From assembly GCF_009870125.1 (NCBI RefSeq), contig NC_046683.1, positions 28,672,129-28,736,128 on the forward strand: DNA of 64,000 nucleotides. Reading direction: 5' to 3'. Below are positions 54,765-64,000 of this stretch, in pieces (within the stretch, counting starts at the first letter, position 1; the number at the start of each line of letters is the position of its first letter). The DNA is from Drosophila pseudoobscura (lineage: Eukaryota; Arthropoda; Insecta; Diptera; Drosophilidae). Below the pieces are notes generated by a model, which was not told the DNA's origin, ran no database searches, and saw nothing but the letters and a program-made list of their open reading frames with translations. Both the position numbers and the translations under genes were made by a program.

Positions 54765-55602
54765 TAAGCTGAAGACTCAAACGAAATCCAAACTCAAATT
54801 TTAGTTCTAGCGGCCAGCAAAACAATAATACACACAAAAAGTACTAACACATGCAGATGATCTCTCTGAGTTTGGCTCACGATGACGCGGCGGTAGCCGA
54901 ACGCCAGACCCCCATGGGACGGAATATCTGTGTTCAACGTGCGACATGTTCGTTCTATGAACTGGTACATCTATAGACTGTATGGTTAGTGATACGACTA
55001 TACTCACATCGAAATCTGGACCTTTCCAACAACTGTGTTCGATCTGCATCTGCTTTATCCATTTCAGGAATGCCGCTACTATTTGCTTGAATAGTTATCG
55101 ATGGTTCTATCGATAGTGTCTATGTGCATGGTAAAACAGTTTAAATTAGAGGCAACACCTCGAATTTAGTGCAATTATGGCTTTAAAAATTAATTATAAA
55201 TTCTGAACTCGAACTATACAAAATATGATTGTACATTGGAGCTAAGTGTGTACCTTACTCGTGACCTTCTTCAACGTCAAAACAGAAAACTGGTTGAATT
55301 CTAAGCTTGTGTCTGTATATGTTGCTGTCATCACTGTAATTAAAAAAGAAGAATACGCTAAATAAAATGAATTATTAATTAGGAACACTTTATGTATATG
55401 AATACGTCATTGTGGAAAACTGTGAATGTACCAAAATGCTTACATGTAAGGTTTTTTAGAGGAAACATTCTTCATATATATGTATGTACATACAAACGGA
55501 GTTCATATTAAACAAACACATATATAAGCAGTAAGAGAAAAAAACCAATTAAACAAACACGTATATAAAAAAAAACAATTAAACGTTAAGTGGTTGTTCT
55601 AA
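54765..55602. other. Non-repetitive-looking stretch upstream of the CycD exon
   Basis: I recognise no gene or transposon in it. It precedes the CycD start codon and may hold its 5' UTR and promoter. A+T content rises near 55340-55590 and short near-repeats occur (AACAAACACATATATAAGCAG and AAACAAACACGTATATAA). Confidence 0.4.
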
Positions 55603-56151
55603 ATGCAAAAAATGGATCTATTGTGTTCGGAAAGTCTTGTATGTGATTCAGATTTGTCATTGTATCGCATTAACAAACAAACACTTGCTGCGCCCAAAAT
55701 CAGGACTGATCTCGCCTCGATATGCCCCTCTATTACTTCTACTGGTGCTGGTAACGACGCAATCGCAGTTTCAAGTCAACCCAACGTCTCGCCTAATTCC
55801 GTCGTATGCAAAAGGAGTGAAATTGTTTATATATATACAGCAGATTCATTAATCACACAAAACCAATCACTCCAACTTCAAGAACAAGGTATTAAGGAAA
55901 GATTTACTCGCAGCTGCAGCAAGGAGCCTTCGGCTCTTCGACCTCAAGAGTGGCAGACTAAATCCGACTCACGCGGTACAGATCATGTCAATACGGCTAT
56001 TGGAGATCCTACTTTTAAATCAGATCGATGTCTGGAAAATGTGTTGAAAACTGAGGAAAAACACCAAAATATAGTCGATACATATTTTATAACTGTGCAA
56101 AGAGATATAACTCCGGCAATGCGTAAAATTGTCGCTGAGTGGATGATGGAA
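55603..56151 (+). CDS. CycD: Cyclin D, first coding exon (start of cyclin box)
   Basis: D-type cyclins activate Cdk4/6 to phosphorylate RB proteins and drive growth and G1 progression. The N-terminus has LLCSE at residues 6-10, the LxCxE RB-binding motif found at the start of D cyclins. Residues 138-183 begin the cyclin box (SDRCLENVLKTEE; DTYFITVQRDITP; MRKIVAEWMME), close to vertebrate D cyclins. The reading frame reaches a donor site, GTGAGT at 56152, directly after Trp-Met-Met-Glu. To my knowledge vertebrate CCND1 also has an exon boundary after the matching Glu. Met-4 could be the true start. No second exon is seen in the remaining 7.8 kb, so this is either a gene with a long, repeat-filled intron or a truncated copy. 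Confidence 0.85.
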
Positions 56152-56157
56152 GTGAGT
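56152..56157 (+). other. Predicted splice donor of CycD exon 1
   Basis: GTGAGT follows GAA in phase 0. The frame would otherwise end about ten codons later at 56181 in non-conserved sequence. Confidence 0.65.
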
Positions 56158-56189
56158 AATCTAGTGACCAGACGCCGTTAAGAAATTCA

Positions 56190-57540
56190 AACGCTATACA
56201 TGATTTATTTCCTACTTTAAGTTTTATAGTCTTCATACAAGTAAAATGAGTATGTTGAGCTGGTACTCAACATTTATCGAGTGTAATCGCCTAGACCTCG
56301 GAAGCTAATATACGTACTAAAAATATATACAATCTAACCCCGGTAAATGAGCAATGTCTGCATGTATGTCCCTTTATTATACCCAGTACTTAATCATTGT
56401 TTCAAACTATAGACTTGACAATATCAATACATGTTACTTATTGTATGAAATGGCGGGACTAAAACTAATAGCCAGAAACCTTTATTTGACAGAAAAATGT
56501 TGGGCTTTGTGAATTTACTGGCGGAGTCAACTCGTTGAGCTTGAAATCTGAATATATTTACATAATTTCCACGCTTTTTAGATTGACGCCATTTAAATTC
56601 AGTACATAGCTTTGACCAAGCATAATAGGGCCACCATGAAATATTAAAGGATGAACCAAAGCACAAACTAAATGCTTACACTTTAGCTATATTAGATTGA
56701 TCTTGAAAATTTTGGATTCAAAAGAGAATAACACCGGAACAATGCTTGTTTATTGGTCCATATCATTCGCGAAATCCAAATTGTCGTATTGGAATTGTAG
56801 ATTTCCCCCATTGTTGAGGATAATTGCTCCATTTCATCATTCTGTTGAATATTATGGTGAGAAAGTATTCTGCACAGCTCGGCAATTCTATGATCATTTT
56901 CGGTCAGATCCCTGGTCCTTAATGACACTTGTATCTTCCCCTGCTTGGAATATGTGGTATCTTGTTGGTTAGTGAAAGCACAAAGCTAGTTGCTGGATGT
57001 GACTTGAAGACATTAACTAAATGGACAGAAAATGTATTTGCCTTCTATTTATTGCTGCAAGCCTGCTCCTGTTCGTGTATGTAACGGTGATTCACTCTCA
57101 TTTGGTGGACATACGACTCATTTAGCTTTCCGCACTGGAAATCGTTTGCTGTTTGGGGGGAGTTGCAAAATATATTGTATTTGAGCTTGGCTTCTATCAT
57201 CTTCCATTTCTTTGCGTAGTAGATGGTTGGTTATTTTTAACCGCTCCTTCGAGGCATCACAGCTTCGGCTTGCCACTCTCGCCGAAGTTTTTTCTTATTG
57301 CATGGCAGCTCTTCAATATGCCTGGTAACACAACTGCTGTTGTGAAGTTTATTAGCTGTTACTATTGGAGTGGAGGGTTTTGCAGCCAGTGACATTACAG
57401 GCCCTAATGCTTCAACTGAGCTATCTATGTCATCTTTACAGTAAATAATTTTGCAACCACTTCTTTATTTCGTGTATTTGATCCAAAGTGTGAAATTGTT
57501 GCACACCTCTGTAATATCAAATTTAATCAAGTCAGGTTGC
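56190..57540. other. Intergenic or intronic stretch without a recognised gene
   Basis: Short minus-strand frames at 56424-56666 and 56692-56928 look protein-like in composition but match nothing I can name. They may be decayed transposon sequence continuing from the Jockey-like remnant to the right. Confidence 0.3.
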
Positions 57541-57544
57541 TTCT

Positions 57545-57960
57545 TCAGATCTGTGTAGGCCTAAGCTAAGCCTAAGCTTATTGGCCTAAGCTTGGCATTG
57601 TAGTCACCAGCTGCAATAAAGATGTCACCTAATAGGTCGAAGAATTTTACCAATTCTGCTTTGGAAACTGCGGCTAGGTTTAAGTAACCGCTTTGAGTTT
57701 TGATATGAATTGATGTTGCCTGTAAATAAGTTGTAGAAAATGTTGGCAACTGATAGTGCCTGATAGGACGTCTGATATGAATTCCAATACCCACATAAGC
57801 CTGAAAGTGGTAGCCTTTGAGATGAACTTAATTTTTGTTTGTTAGGTGAGTCTCTGGTATGAGCATGACGCCAATGTCATGTCGATCGACGAACTGCAAG
57901 AGCTCGCATTAGAAGAACCATTTAAGCAGATTTCTGTTTGATTAGAAGCTCAAGGAGAAG
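57545..57960 (-). pseudogene. Jockey-clade non-LTR endonuclease remnant
   Basis: On the minus strand one frame reads DIGVMLIPETHLTN and another, further on, SIHIKTQSGYLNLAAVSKAEL, then FFDLLGDIFIAAGDYNAK. Together they match the APE endonuclease of Jockey-type elements (ETHLT; AAGDYNAKH). At least one frameshift separates the pieces. The sequence breaks off after Asn-Ala-Lys at about 57585. Confidence 0.65.
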
Positions 57961-58510
57961 ATTTTAATTGCGCAAAAGTTCCTCCATCGTTTATTGGATT
58001 GCTGCCATTGTATTTGTTATATGTTGTTACCAGCATTGATTCAATTCCACTAGGCAATCGGAATGGATTCGCAGGGGTATATTGGGTAGTCATTTCTAGC
58101 CACTGTTGCAATGCCTGAAATTTCATTAGTCCGGCAGTGGTTTTTTGAAGACTGAGGTGTACGACTCGTTGGTGTAACTAAGCGCCTTAGGAAAAGAAGC
58201 TCCTGGGGTTGTAGTTGATGTTGCATATGACAAGTTTGCAATGCCTGAAATTTCATTAGTCCGGCAGTGGTTTTTTGAAGACTGAGGTGTACGACTCGTT
58301 GGTGTAACTAAGCGCCTTAGGAAAAGAAGCTCCTGGGGTTGTAGTTGATGTTGCATATGACAAGTTTCGTCGGATTGTTGGCTTAGGCGATTTTGTAAAC
58401 TCTTTATAGACAGGCCAACCTCTATAGACGGCATATTTATGGGGCAAAACTCTGTGCTCAGCAGGCACCGAAGACTGCACGTTGGGTGCAATCAGTTTTC
58501 GTGTGTCCAT
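57961..58510 (-). pseudogene. Possible ORF1 C-terminal region of the Jockey-like remnant, split by a 130-bp duplication
   Basis: The minus-strand frame from 58510 (MDTRKLIAPNVQSS...) encodes 84 residues and stops where a 130-bp tandem repeat begins. The other side continues in a different frame (EMTTQYTPANPFRLPSGIES). I do not recognise the protein, so its assignment to the neighbouring endonuclease remnant is by position only. Confidence 0.35.
58106..58365. repeat. Two tandem copies of a 130-bp unit
   Basis: 58106-58235 and 58236-58365 match throughout by eye (TTGCAATGCCTGAAATTTCA start in both). The unit is not a multiple of three and so shifts the minus-strand frame. Confidence 0.9.
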
Positions 58511-58906
58511 ATTTCTGGTAAGTTACTGTCCTACCTTGAACATTGCATGGGACGGGATTTTGTTTGTGCGGTTCCTCAACGGTGATTCAGTAGATATTGT
58601 AATTTGAGCTTCGCTTTTACTTATAGACATACTTTCAGGTGTCAGTTCTAACTTGAACATGGGATTTATTTATTTATTTGGCTTTCCTAGTGCTACAAGC
58701 AATGGGCTTATAATTAGAGCACTAGTCACTAAATGTCACATTGGTTTTGGTTAAGTCAAACTAAACTAATATGATTATATTATCGTTCATTCTAATTCAG
58801 TTAAATATGTAAATATGTTACAGTAGTTATTATTAATTAAAGGTGATATTGTCTATTATTTTATTTTATTTAAATTTGGTTTCGAGGTGTTCAGTTTCTT
58901 AATCTA

Positions 58907-59128
58907 CTATGCATAATGGAAAGAATGGAGATTTATATTTATTATGTTCAAAGCCACTTTCATTTCAAAGCCCTTATCTTTAAGTCCAGCAATTATCTCA
59001 TTGACTGAAGCTGTTGATTCGATTCCTTTGAAACTTATAATTAAGTATTTATTTTTTTCATTGTCGAGGTATTTGACCACTATCTTGTTCTCCTTTTTAT
59101 AGACGTGACATAAAATTTGTTTTCTCAA
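58907..59128 (-). pseudogene. Gag-like (ORF1) fragment of a Jockey-type element, tentative
   Basis: The 73-residue frame contains a segment, KYLIISFKGIESTASVNEI, followed by GLKDKGFEMKVALN. This resembles the beta-alpha-beta RNA-binding fold of Jockey-clade ORF1 proteins (a KGL/RGL strand, then -EI--L---GF). The frame stops soon after. Distance and strand agree with the endonuclease remnant at 57545-57960. Confidence 0.4.
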
Positions 59129-59263
59129 ATTGTACCAGTTAATTTTTAAACCAATTCAGTAAAATTTACCTAACTTAGGTGTTTGAGCGCTATCATCATC
59201 TTCTTTTTGGGTCGCTAAGAACCGCGATGTTTTTAGATGTTTCTTTTTATTTGCACAATGCGA

Positions 59264-59581
59264 TCAAGCCCAGTCTGTTAGCGTTTCGTTAACGTTTTGC
59301 GTACTCTTCGGTTTGGAGGGGAGGAGCGTAATGAAATGAGTTGACAATACCGGGCTCTGAGAAACTACTGTTGCTGTCGTTGTTGAAGTCACAGTTGTAA
59401 GCTGTAAGTCATTGTACTGGTCGTAAAGGTCGGGGGACGGGCACTCCACGCCATACTTTGCAATTTGCTGCTTGCGCATAATATCAAAGGTAGGCAGAGC
59501 GTGCTCTCTCCGCGTTCGTTTGCAAATTTGCGGGTGCGCGTATAGAGAAGTACGCGAATGAAGAGAGTCGATTTTCGTCAT
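59264..59581 (-). CDS. Hypothetical 105-residue frame, possibly ORF1 N-terminus of a transposon
   Basis: No domain is recognised. The protein has a basic N-terminus, CPSPDLYDQYND, and a Thr/Val/Ser-rich centre. It lies upstream, on the same strand, of the Gag-like fragment, so it may be the N-terminal part of that decayed element. It could also be chance. Confidence 0.25.
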   Translation of the reverse strand: MTKIDSLHSRTSLYAHPQICKRTRREHALPTFDIMRKQQIAKYGVECPSPDLYDQYNDLQLTTVTSTTTATVVSQSPVLSTHFITLLPSKPKSTQNVNETLTDWA

Positions 59582-59599
59582 GTTGTTGTTGCTGCCGAG

Positions 59600-60480
59600 A
59601 GCGATTTTGGCTAATTTTTTCTTTATTGCTTACACAGACTGCTTGATAACTCTCTTGATACAAGAGACGCATTCCACGCTTTTACCATTATTTCTCTATC
59701 TCTATATCTCTGTCTCTCTCTCACACACTCCCGATAACTAGCTACCTTTGACTGGTTGAGTGCGATTAGTATAATTCCGCGTTGTGCGCAATACGCGTGA
59801 TTGTCACTACACGGAACAACACAAGTACACCTATTTCTGTTTTTACACGGTTTTAAAATAACACGGTTTGAAAACCAAAAATTTTAAATTTTTGTACACG
59901 GTTTTATTCCATTCAACACACATAAAACACACATAGTTCACAAGCAGCTAGAAACCAAACGAAAACAAGAAATAACATAAAGAGAATATGTATGTACATA
60001 TTTGCTTCTCTTGTTTGCATACATACAAGCAAATTTACTAGTCAGAGCAATCCGACGTCTTTGGCAAAGACATTTTTTATACGAAAATTTGTTTTTCTAA
60101 GTTTCCCAATTTGTTCCCTAATTTTTTTTTAATGGACGTTGACATGCAATGACTGCATCTTACCAGAGTCGATGCAATTACTGCACTGTCAAGTGGCCCG
60201 AGTGACACCAGCAGAAGGCTGTTACGCTCGGATCCCAGGCAAAACGCAGCCCGTCTCCCGTCCAAGCGACCGAGGGGCGCTGCCGCATTACGCGAGGTGC
60301 GTAGCCGAACCAAACGCGAACATGCAGGAAAGATAGTTGTAAGACTAATATTCGAGGAAAATTAGCACTACACTAACAAGAAACTTAAACATGCATTCAA
60401 AATACATTTACGAATACCACTACAATTACTAATTACTAGAATGGTGAGTGAGGATTAGTAATTAAATAAAAGGAAGAGAA
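59600..60480. other. Non-coding stretch between the Jockey-like and CR1-like remnants
   Basis: I see no gene. It contains a TCTC-rich patch (59690-59730) and A+T-rich DNA. A moderately GC-rich patch (60180-60330) has open frames on both strands that look incidental. Confidence 0.4.
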
Positions 60481-61069
60481 TTAGTGGTGGATATAAAATG
60501 GTAGAGAAATTATAATCCGAGCATAGGACCCTAAACGGTTCATGCAAGGAATAATTCGACCTACAAAGTGGAAAAAACAACGGTATAACATTTCTAGTAT
60601 GTTTAATAGGAATCGTGAAGTTTATGCGGCCCAACAGATCAGGGCTATCTATGTCCCCCTGATCAATTTGTGCACAAAAATCACACCAAACATTTTCTTA
60701 CGGTTAACGAATAATGGGAATAATGGGAGGTTTACTTATAGTAGTCTACTAGAGTAAGATGGGAGTATCACACCCGCATCCCAGTTAAGGCCCCTCAGAG
60801 GAAAGAGTAAAACTTTTTTCTTTACTGATTCTATACTGTCCGGGTGTACTTTGTACTGTTGGCACCATATACAGGAGCCGTATTCTGAGATCGGACGAAC
60901 TAGCGAGGTATACACAGTCTTTGTTATATAGGGGTCGTCAAATTCCTTTCACCACCTCTTTATAAACCCAAGCACGCCCATGGCCTTATTTACCATAGTA
61001 GAAATGTGTTCAGAAAAGTTTAGCTTGGCGTCTAATATAACACCAAGATCATCCACTAGAGTAATTCTC

Positions 61070-61714
61070 TCAAGAGAACCACCACATAGGGTAAATAGAG
61101 CCAACAAGGGGGCTAGAACGATGAAATGTCATAACTGTGCATTTCCAGGCATTAAAGTGTAACAAGCTTGAACAACACCATGACTGAAAGTTATTGAGTT
61201 CGGATTGCAAGCGGAAATGAAATGAAATGTCCTTATACTGGACACAGAGTTTAACATCATCCGAATACATGAGTACTCGAGAGTATGTTAACACCGAAGG
61301 TAAGTCATTATCTAATCGAACAAAAAAGGCGGGACACAAAAATGTAACGAAAGCATTGTAAAAAATGTTTGTGCCTTTTATGACATCAGTGCACAAGTAC
61401 AGAGCGGACCAATCAAAATCGCTAATAAGATTATTAAGCTTCGCAAACTCGGCTTTACGAAAGCAGCGGACACGTTCAGGTAGCCTACTCGACCGTTCCA
61501 ATACAGTTGGTCCTATATCTAGCGACACTTCTAAAGTGGGATCGTAGGCGTCTTCAGGTATAGTGAGCAGAAGGGATCGGGTAAACAACACTAAGGTCGG
61601 ATCCGATACAATGCACAGATCAAGCAGTCGACCCGAGGAGTTTTTAACATGATTGACTTGAGACAGGGACAGGTCAAGCAAGCTGTCAACAAAGTCATGT
61701 CGTGACATGGGCAC
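61070..61714 (-). pseudogene. CR1-type copy B: endonuclease C-terminus fused to RT C-terminal part
   Basis: This 214-codon frame reads through SLSQVNHVKNSSGRLLDLC and DFDWSALYLCTDV, which is the uninterrupted form of the site where the I-like element sits in copy A. It then passes into the RT motif region with Tyr-Ser-Asp-Asp, where Tyr-Ala-Asp-Asp is usual. About 300 residues of RT are missing. Confidence 0.8.
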
Positions 61715-61741
61715 TAGGTTACTAGACTAGTTTACCGAAGA

Positions 61742-62335
61742 TCAAACAGTTCCTGGCAAGTTGAAGTCACCAGGAACTATCATATGATCTTTATCTGATA
61801 ACGGGGAAAAAACAACGGTTAAAGCGGACAAGTGCTGCTCATAAATTGAAATATCCGAAGAAGGTGGGATATACGAGCAAGTAATGAATATAGCGAAAGC
61901 GGGAAGAATCAGTTTTACACACAGGAATTCCAGTTCCTGTTGAACTTGGACTGTGAAGTGTTCTGACGTGAAGTAAGAGTCCACTGCAATTAGAACCCCT
62001 CCTGCACGTCGAGACGAACGGTCCTTTCTTAAAGTTTTGTACCGACCTGCCAAAACCTCGGAACTAAGAATGTCCGGCTTTAACCAGGTTTCAGTAAACA
62101 CAATAACGTGGGAAGCAAATGCAACACTATCCCGGAAAAGAATGCTGATCTTACTACGCAAGCCTCTTACATTCTGATAGGTTACTGAAAGAGGAGTTAT
62201 TTTTTTTGGAAAAGTGGAAGCAAGACGGGAAGTTGAGGAAGAGGAAGTTGAGGTTGAGGGTGGCACACTGGAAAGATTTGTAAAGGAAATGGGGGGCCTA
62301 TTCTTCTCCTTAGCCTTTAACTCCTTCACCACCAA
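61742..62335 (-). pseudogene. CR1-type copy B: ORF1 end fused to endonuclease N-terminus
   Basis: The frame runs from the ORF1 tail (Ser-rich, ending TFPKK) directly into YQNVRGLRSKISILF, then FTETWLKPD and GDFNLPGTV, where a stop separates it from 61714. ORF1 and ORF2 are in one frame here, unlike copy A. This may be an indel or the native arrangement. Confidence 0.75.
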
Positions 62336-62463
62336 ATGCTCCGCCCAAAATTTGGCGGAGCAAATAGTGTCAAATTGAGTTGGGGTATGCTTATCTTAAA
62401 CGAGGCTATCTCCCTGGCATAAGAGAAGTTAAATTTCTCCACCTTTAAACACACGGCTTTTAT

Positions 62464-62784
62464 TTAGCTTTGAATAAAAGCAATTACATGATTCGATTTG
62501 AGGTCAGGGGCCAGCCGTAAAACAAAAACTTGTCGTTTTGGTGGGACTCCCACCAGTGGTTTAGTCACCACAGGCCTAGTACCTGTGGTAGCAATATCCG
62601 GAGGTCCGGAACGTCTATTTACTGGATGGATCGGGATAGACGGGACAACTAGCGAACTTGCGGACACCACAGACGCGGACGCTGCAGACGTACTTGGCTG
62701 CACATTCTCCGAGGCGATGAATTCGGCTACCGAGTCTGCATCGCCAGCAGCTGCCGTTTCCCTTGGAGTGGCAAACGAGATCAA
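62464..62784 (-). pseudogene. CR1-type copy B: ORF1 middle fragment
   Basis: It is homologous to residues of copy A ORF1 after VQQLISFATP (IASENVQPSTSAA; VVTKPLVGVPPKRQVFV). The N-terminal zinc-finger part is deleted: sequence passes from ISFATPRE directly into the 5' UTR GAGAGCTACTAAACAGAG. Confidence 0.78.
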
Positions 62785-62986
62785 CTGCGAGAGCTACTAA
62801 ACAGAGAGCTCTATTGCAGAAAGTTTAAAGAGCGAGAGAGAAAGAACAGTTTGAGTTTGGATAATAGGGAACGAGTGATAGCTAAAGCGAAGACTACGGG
62901 ATAAGAGCGGGCTAAACTCAGCGTGAGCGTACTTACATTTAGCAACACACAAACACACGATTAACTAACGCACAGAATTAATATGA

Positions 62987-63250
62987 ACGAGGGGGAAAGT
63001 TGTGAGTTGCTGCGGAGACCGCAACTCTACATTTATACCCGATACTTAGTCAGTATGGCTCTCCTCCGGCAGACGACGCGAATATTAAGCGACACGACAG
63101 AGTGCGTGCGAGAGAGACAGAAAATCATTCTGAGCGTGACGTCGGGCGCTGCGTAGCCACTGCAAATTGATTTGTTCCTTTTGGCTATAAAAATGATCCG
63201 ATCAGATCCAGATTCAGCAATCTGATAGATATGGACATTTTCTATGATTC
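62987..63250 (+). mobile_element. DINE-1 / INE-1 5' fragment, forward
   Basis: It begins ACGAGGGGGAAAGTTGTGAG with the GAGTTGC/GCAACTC hairpin and carries TTATACCCGATAC at 63033-63045, as in the NUMT copies. It stops after about 260 bp at GATTCT, where an inverted piece begins. Confidence 0.88.
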
Positions 63251-64000
63251 TAGATTATAGAGCAGCGACATTTTATATCCGGACTTCTGTGATATGTCAC
63301 TGTTACATTTCAAAACTTTGCCCCGCCCACTTTTGCCTCCACAAAGGGCGAAAATCTGTGGCATCCACAATTTCATAGATATGAGAAAACAGATAATCGC
63401 ATAATCGTAGAATATGACTATATCTTCTAGAGTGTAAAATTTGAACCAGATCGTATAATTATTATAGCCAGAATCAAGAAAACAATTTCATTCTTTCTCG
63501 CTCTGTCTCTCTCTAACACACAGGTTTCATGGTCGGTTTTGCCAATTGCAAAAATGAGTTCAAGGATCTCAGAACCTATAAGAGCTAGAGCAACCAAATT
63601 TGGTATCCACACTCCTGTGATACCGGGACCTTGGCCGTTTCGTTTCAAAATTTCGCCACACCCCTTCCGACCCCGCAAAGGACGAAAATATGGGGCATCC
63701 ACACATCTCAGAGACTTTTAAGGATAAAGTAACCAAATTTGGTGTCCGCACTCCTGTTAGATCTCACTAAAAAAGTATATATAAATTTCGACTCACCCCT
63801 TTCCGACCCCACAAAAGACGAAAATCTGTGGCATCCACAATATTGAAAATACGAGAAAACTAAAAACCCGCAGTCCTAGAGAATGACCATAACTACCATA
63901 TTGCCGAAACTGGATCAGATGGGATCAATGTTATAGCCAGAAAGAACCTATCAATTTGCAGTGGTTACGTTGCGTCTTTCTCTCTCTCACACACACACAC
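63251..64000 (-). mobile_element. DINE-1 / INE-1 fragment, reverse, running off the window
   Basis: The minus strand reads from the 3'-proximal GACATATCACAGAAGTC block, through the repeated CACAAAGGACGAAAATCTGTGG-type units, to the CTGCAAATTGAT block near the element's 5' end at about 63965. The 3' terminus is missing at the junction, and the 5' terminus lies outside the window. Confidence 0.85.

Larger units (their letters stand above)
60500..62986 (-). mobile_element. CR1-type non-LTR element copy B, internally deleted
   Basis: It has the same family and orientation as copy A. From the right: 5' UTR (about 62790-62986), ORF1 fragment (62464-62784), endonuclease (61742-62335 and 61070-61714), then a jump into the end of RT (MYSDDVKLCVQY near 61260), and finally the C-terminal thumb region (RPISEYGSCIW near 60880). 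Most of the RT fingers and palm are deleted between FFVRLDND and YSRVLMYSDD. The left end is approximate. Confidence 0.8.

Noticed and set aside
60139..60336. 65-codon plus-strand ORF in a GC-richer patch
   Set aside because: An overlapping minus-strand frame is equally long, neither has a recognisable motif, and the region looks non-coding.

Overview
ORGANISM AND OVERALL PICTURE. This is insect nuclear DNA, very probably from a Drosophila species. It holds a long, decaying insertion of mitochondrial DNA (a NUMT) followed by densely nested retrotransposons and one fragment of a host gene. The evidence is Drosophila-type mitochondrial gene order and sequence (including the TCG-initiated COX1), several DINE-1/INE-1 elements with the 13-bp subterminal inverted repeat TTATACCCGATAC, a 17.6/297-like errantivirus, an I-factor-like retrotransposon, BEL/Pao elements, and a D-type cyclin exon. 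The species cannot be fixed from sequence alone. REGION 1 (1-19338 plus control region). From tRNA-Trp to the A+T-rich region the mitochondrial order is kept: W, -C, -Y, COX1, L2, COX2, K, D, ATP8, ATP6, COX3, G, ND3, A, R, N, S1, E, -F, -ND5, -H, -ND4, -ND4L, T, -P, ND6, CYTB, S2, -ND1, -L1, -16S, -V, -12S, control region. It is not a working mitochondrial genome. ATP6 has a nonsense codon and a 2-bp insertion, COX2 a frameshift, COX3 a 6-codon deletion, tRNA-Asp, tRNA-His and tRNA-Val are partly deleted, tRNA-Ala has a changed anticodon, and ND5 is split by a 1.1-kb DINE-1. The segment from tRNA-Glu to tRNA-Pro, DINE-1 included, is then tandemly duplicated (about 4938-9587 and 9590-14336). 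Several frames (COX1, ATP8, ND3, ND4L, ND6, CYTB, ND1) are still open in the invertebrate mitochondrial code. REGION 2 (20288-27393). A complete, young errantivirus (gag, pol, env on the minus strand, near-identical 593/595-bp LTRs, ATAT target duplication) sits in the NUMT control region. REGION 3 (27394-36950). The control-region remnant ends near 27635 against a 5'-truncated BEL/Pao integrase plus LTR. A minus-strand CR1-type element follows and is interrupted by a full-length I-like element (29394-34755, both ORFs open, 13-bp target duplication). REGION 4 (36738-54764). A 9.3-kb segment is tandemly duplicated. Each unit carries about 2.1 kb of unclassified DNA and the same BEL/Pao element with the same CAAAT target duplication; the two BEL copies are inactivated by different lesions. 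REGION 5 (54765-64000). A first coding exon of a D-type cyclin (CycD) lies beside degenerate Jockey-type remnants, a second, internally deleted CR1-like copy, and two DINE-1 pieces in inverted orientation. HOW IT FITS TOGETHER. Nothing here forms an operon or pathway. The biology is the history of a repeat-rich locus: mtDNA transfer, decay by small deletions, DINE-1 insertion, duplication, then recent insertion of retroelements that still look coding-competent. I found no CRISPR array and no evidence of a new molecular system. The most informative features are the datable NUMT with internal transposons and the isolated CycD exon.
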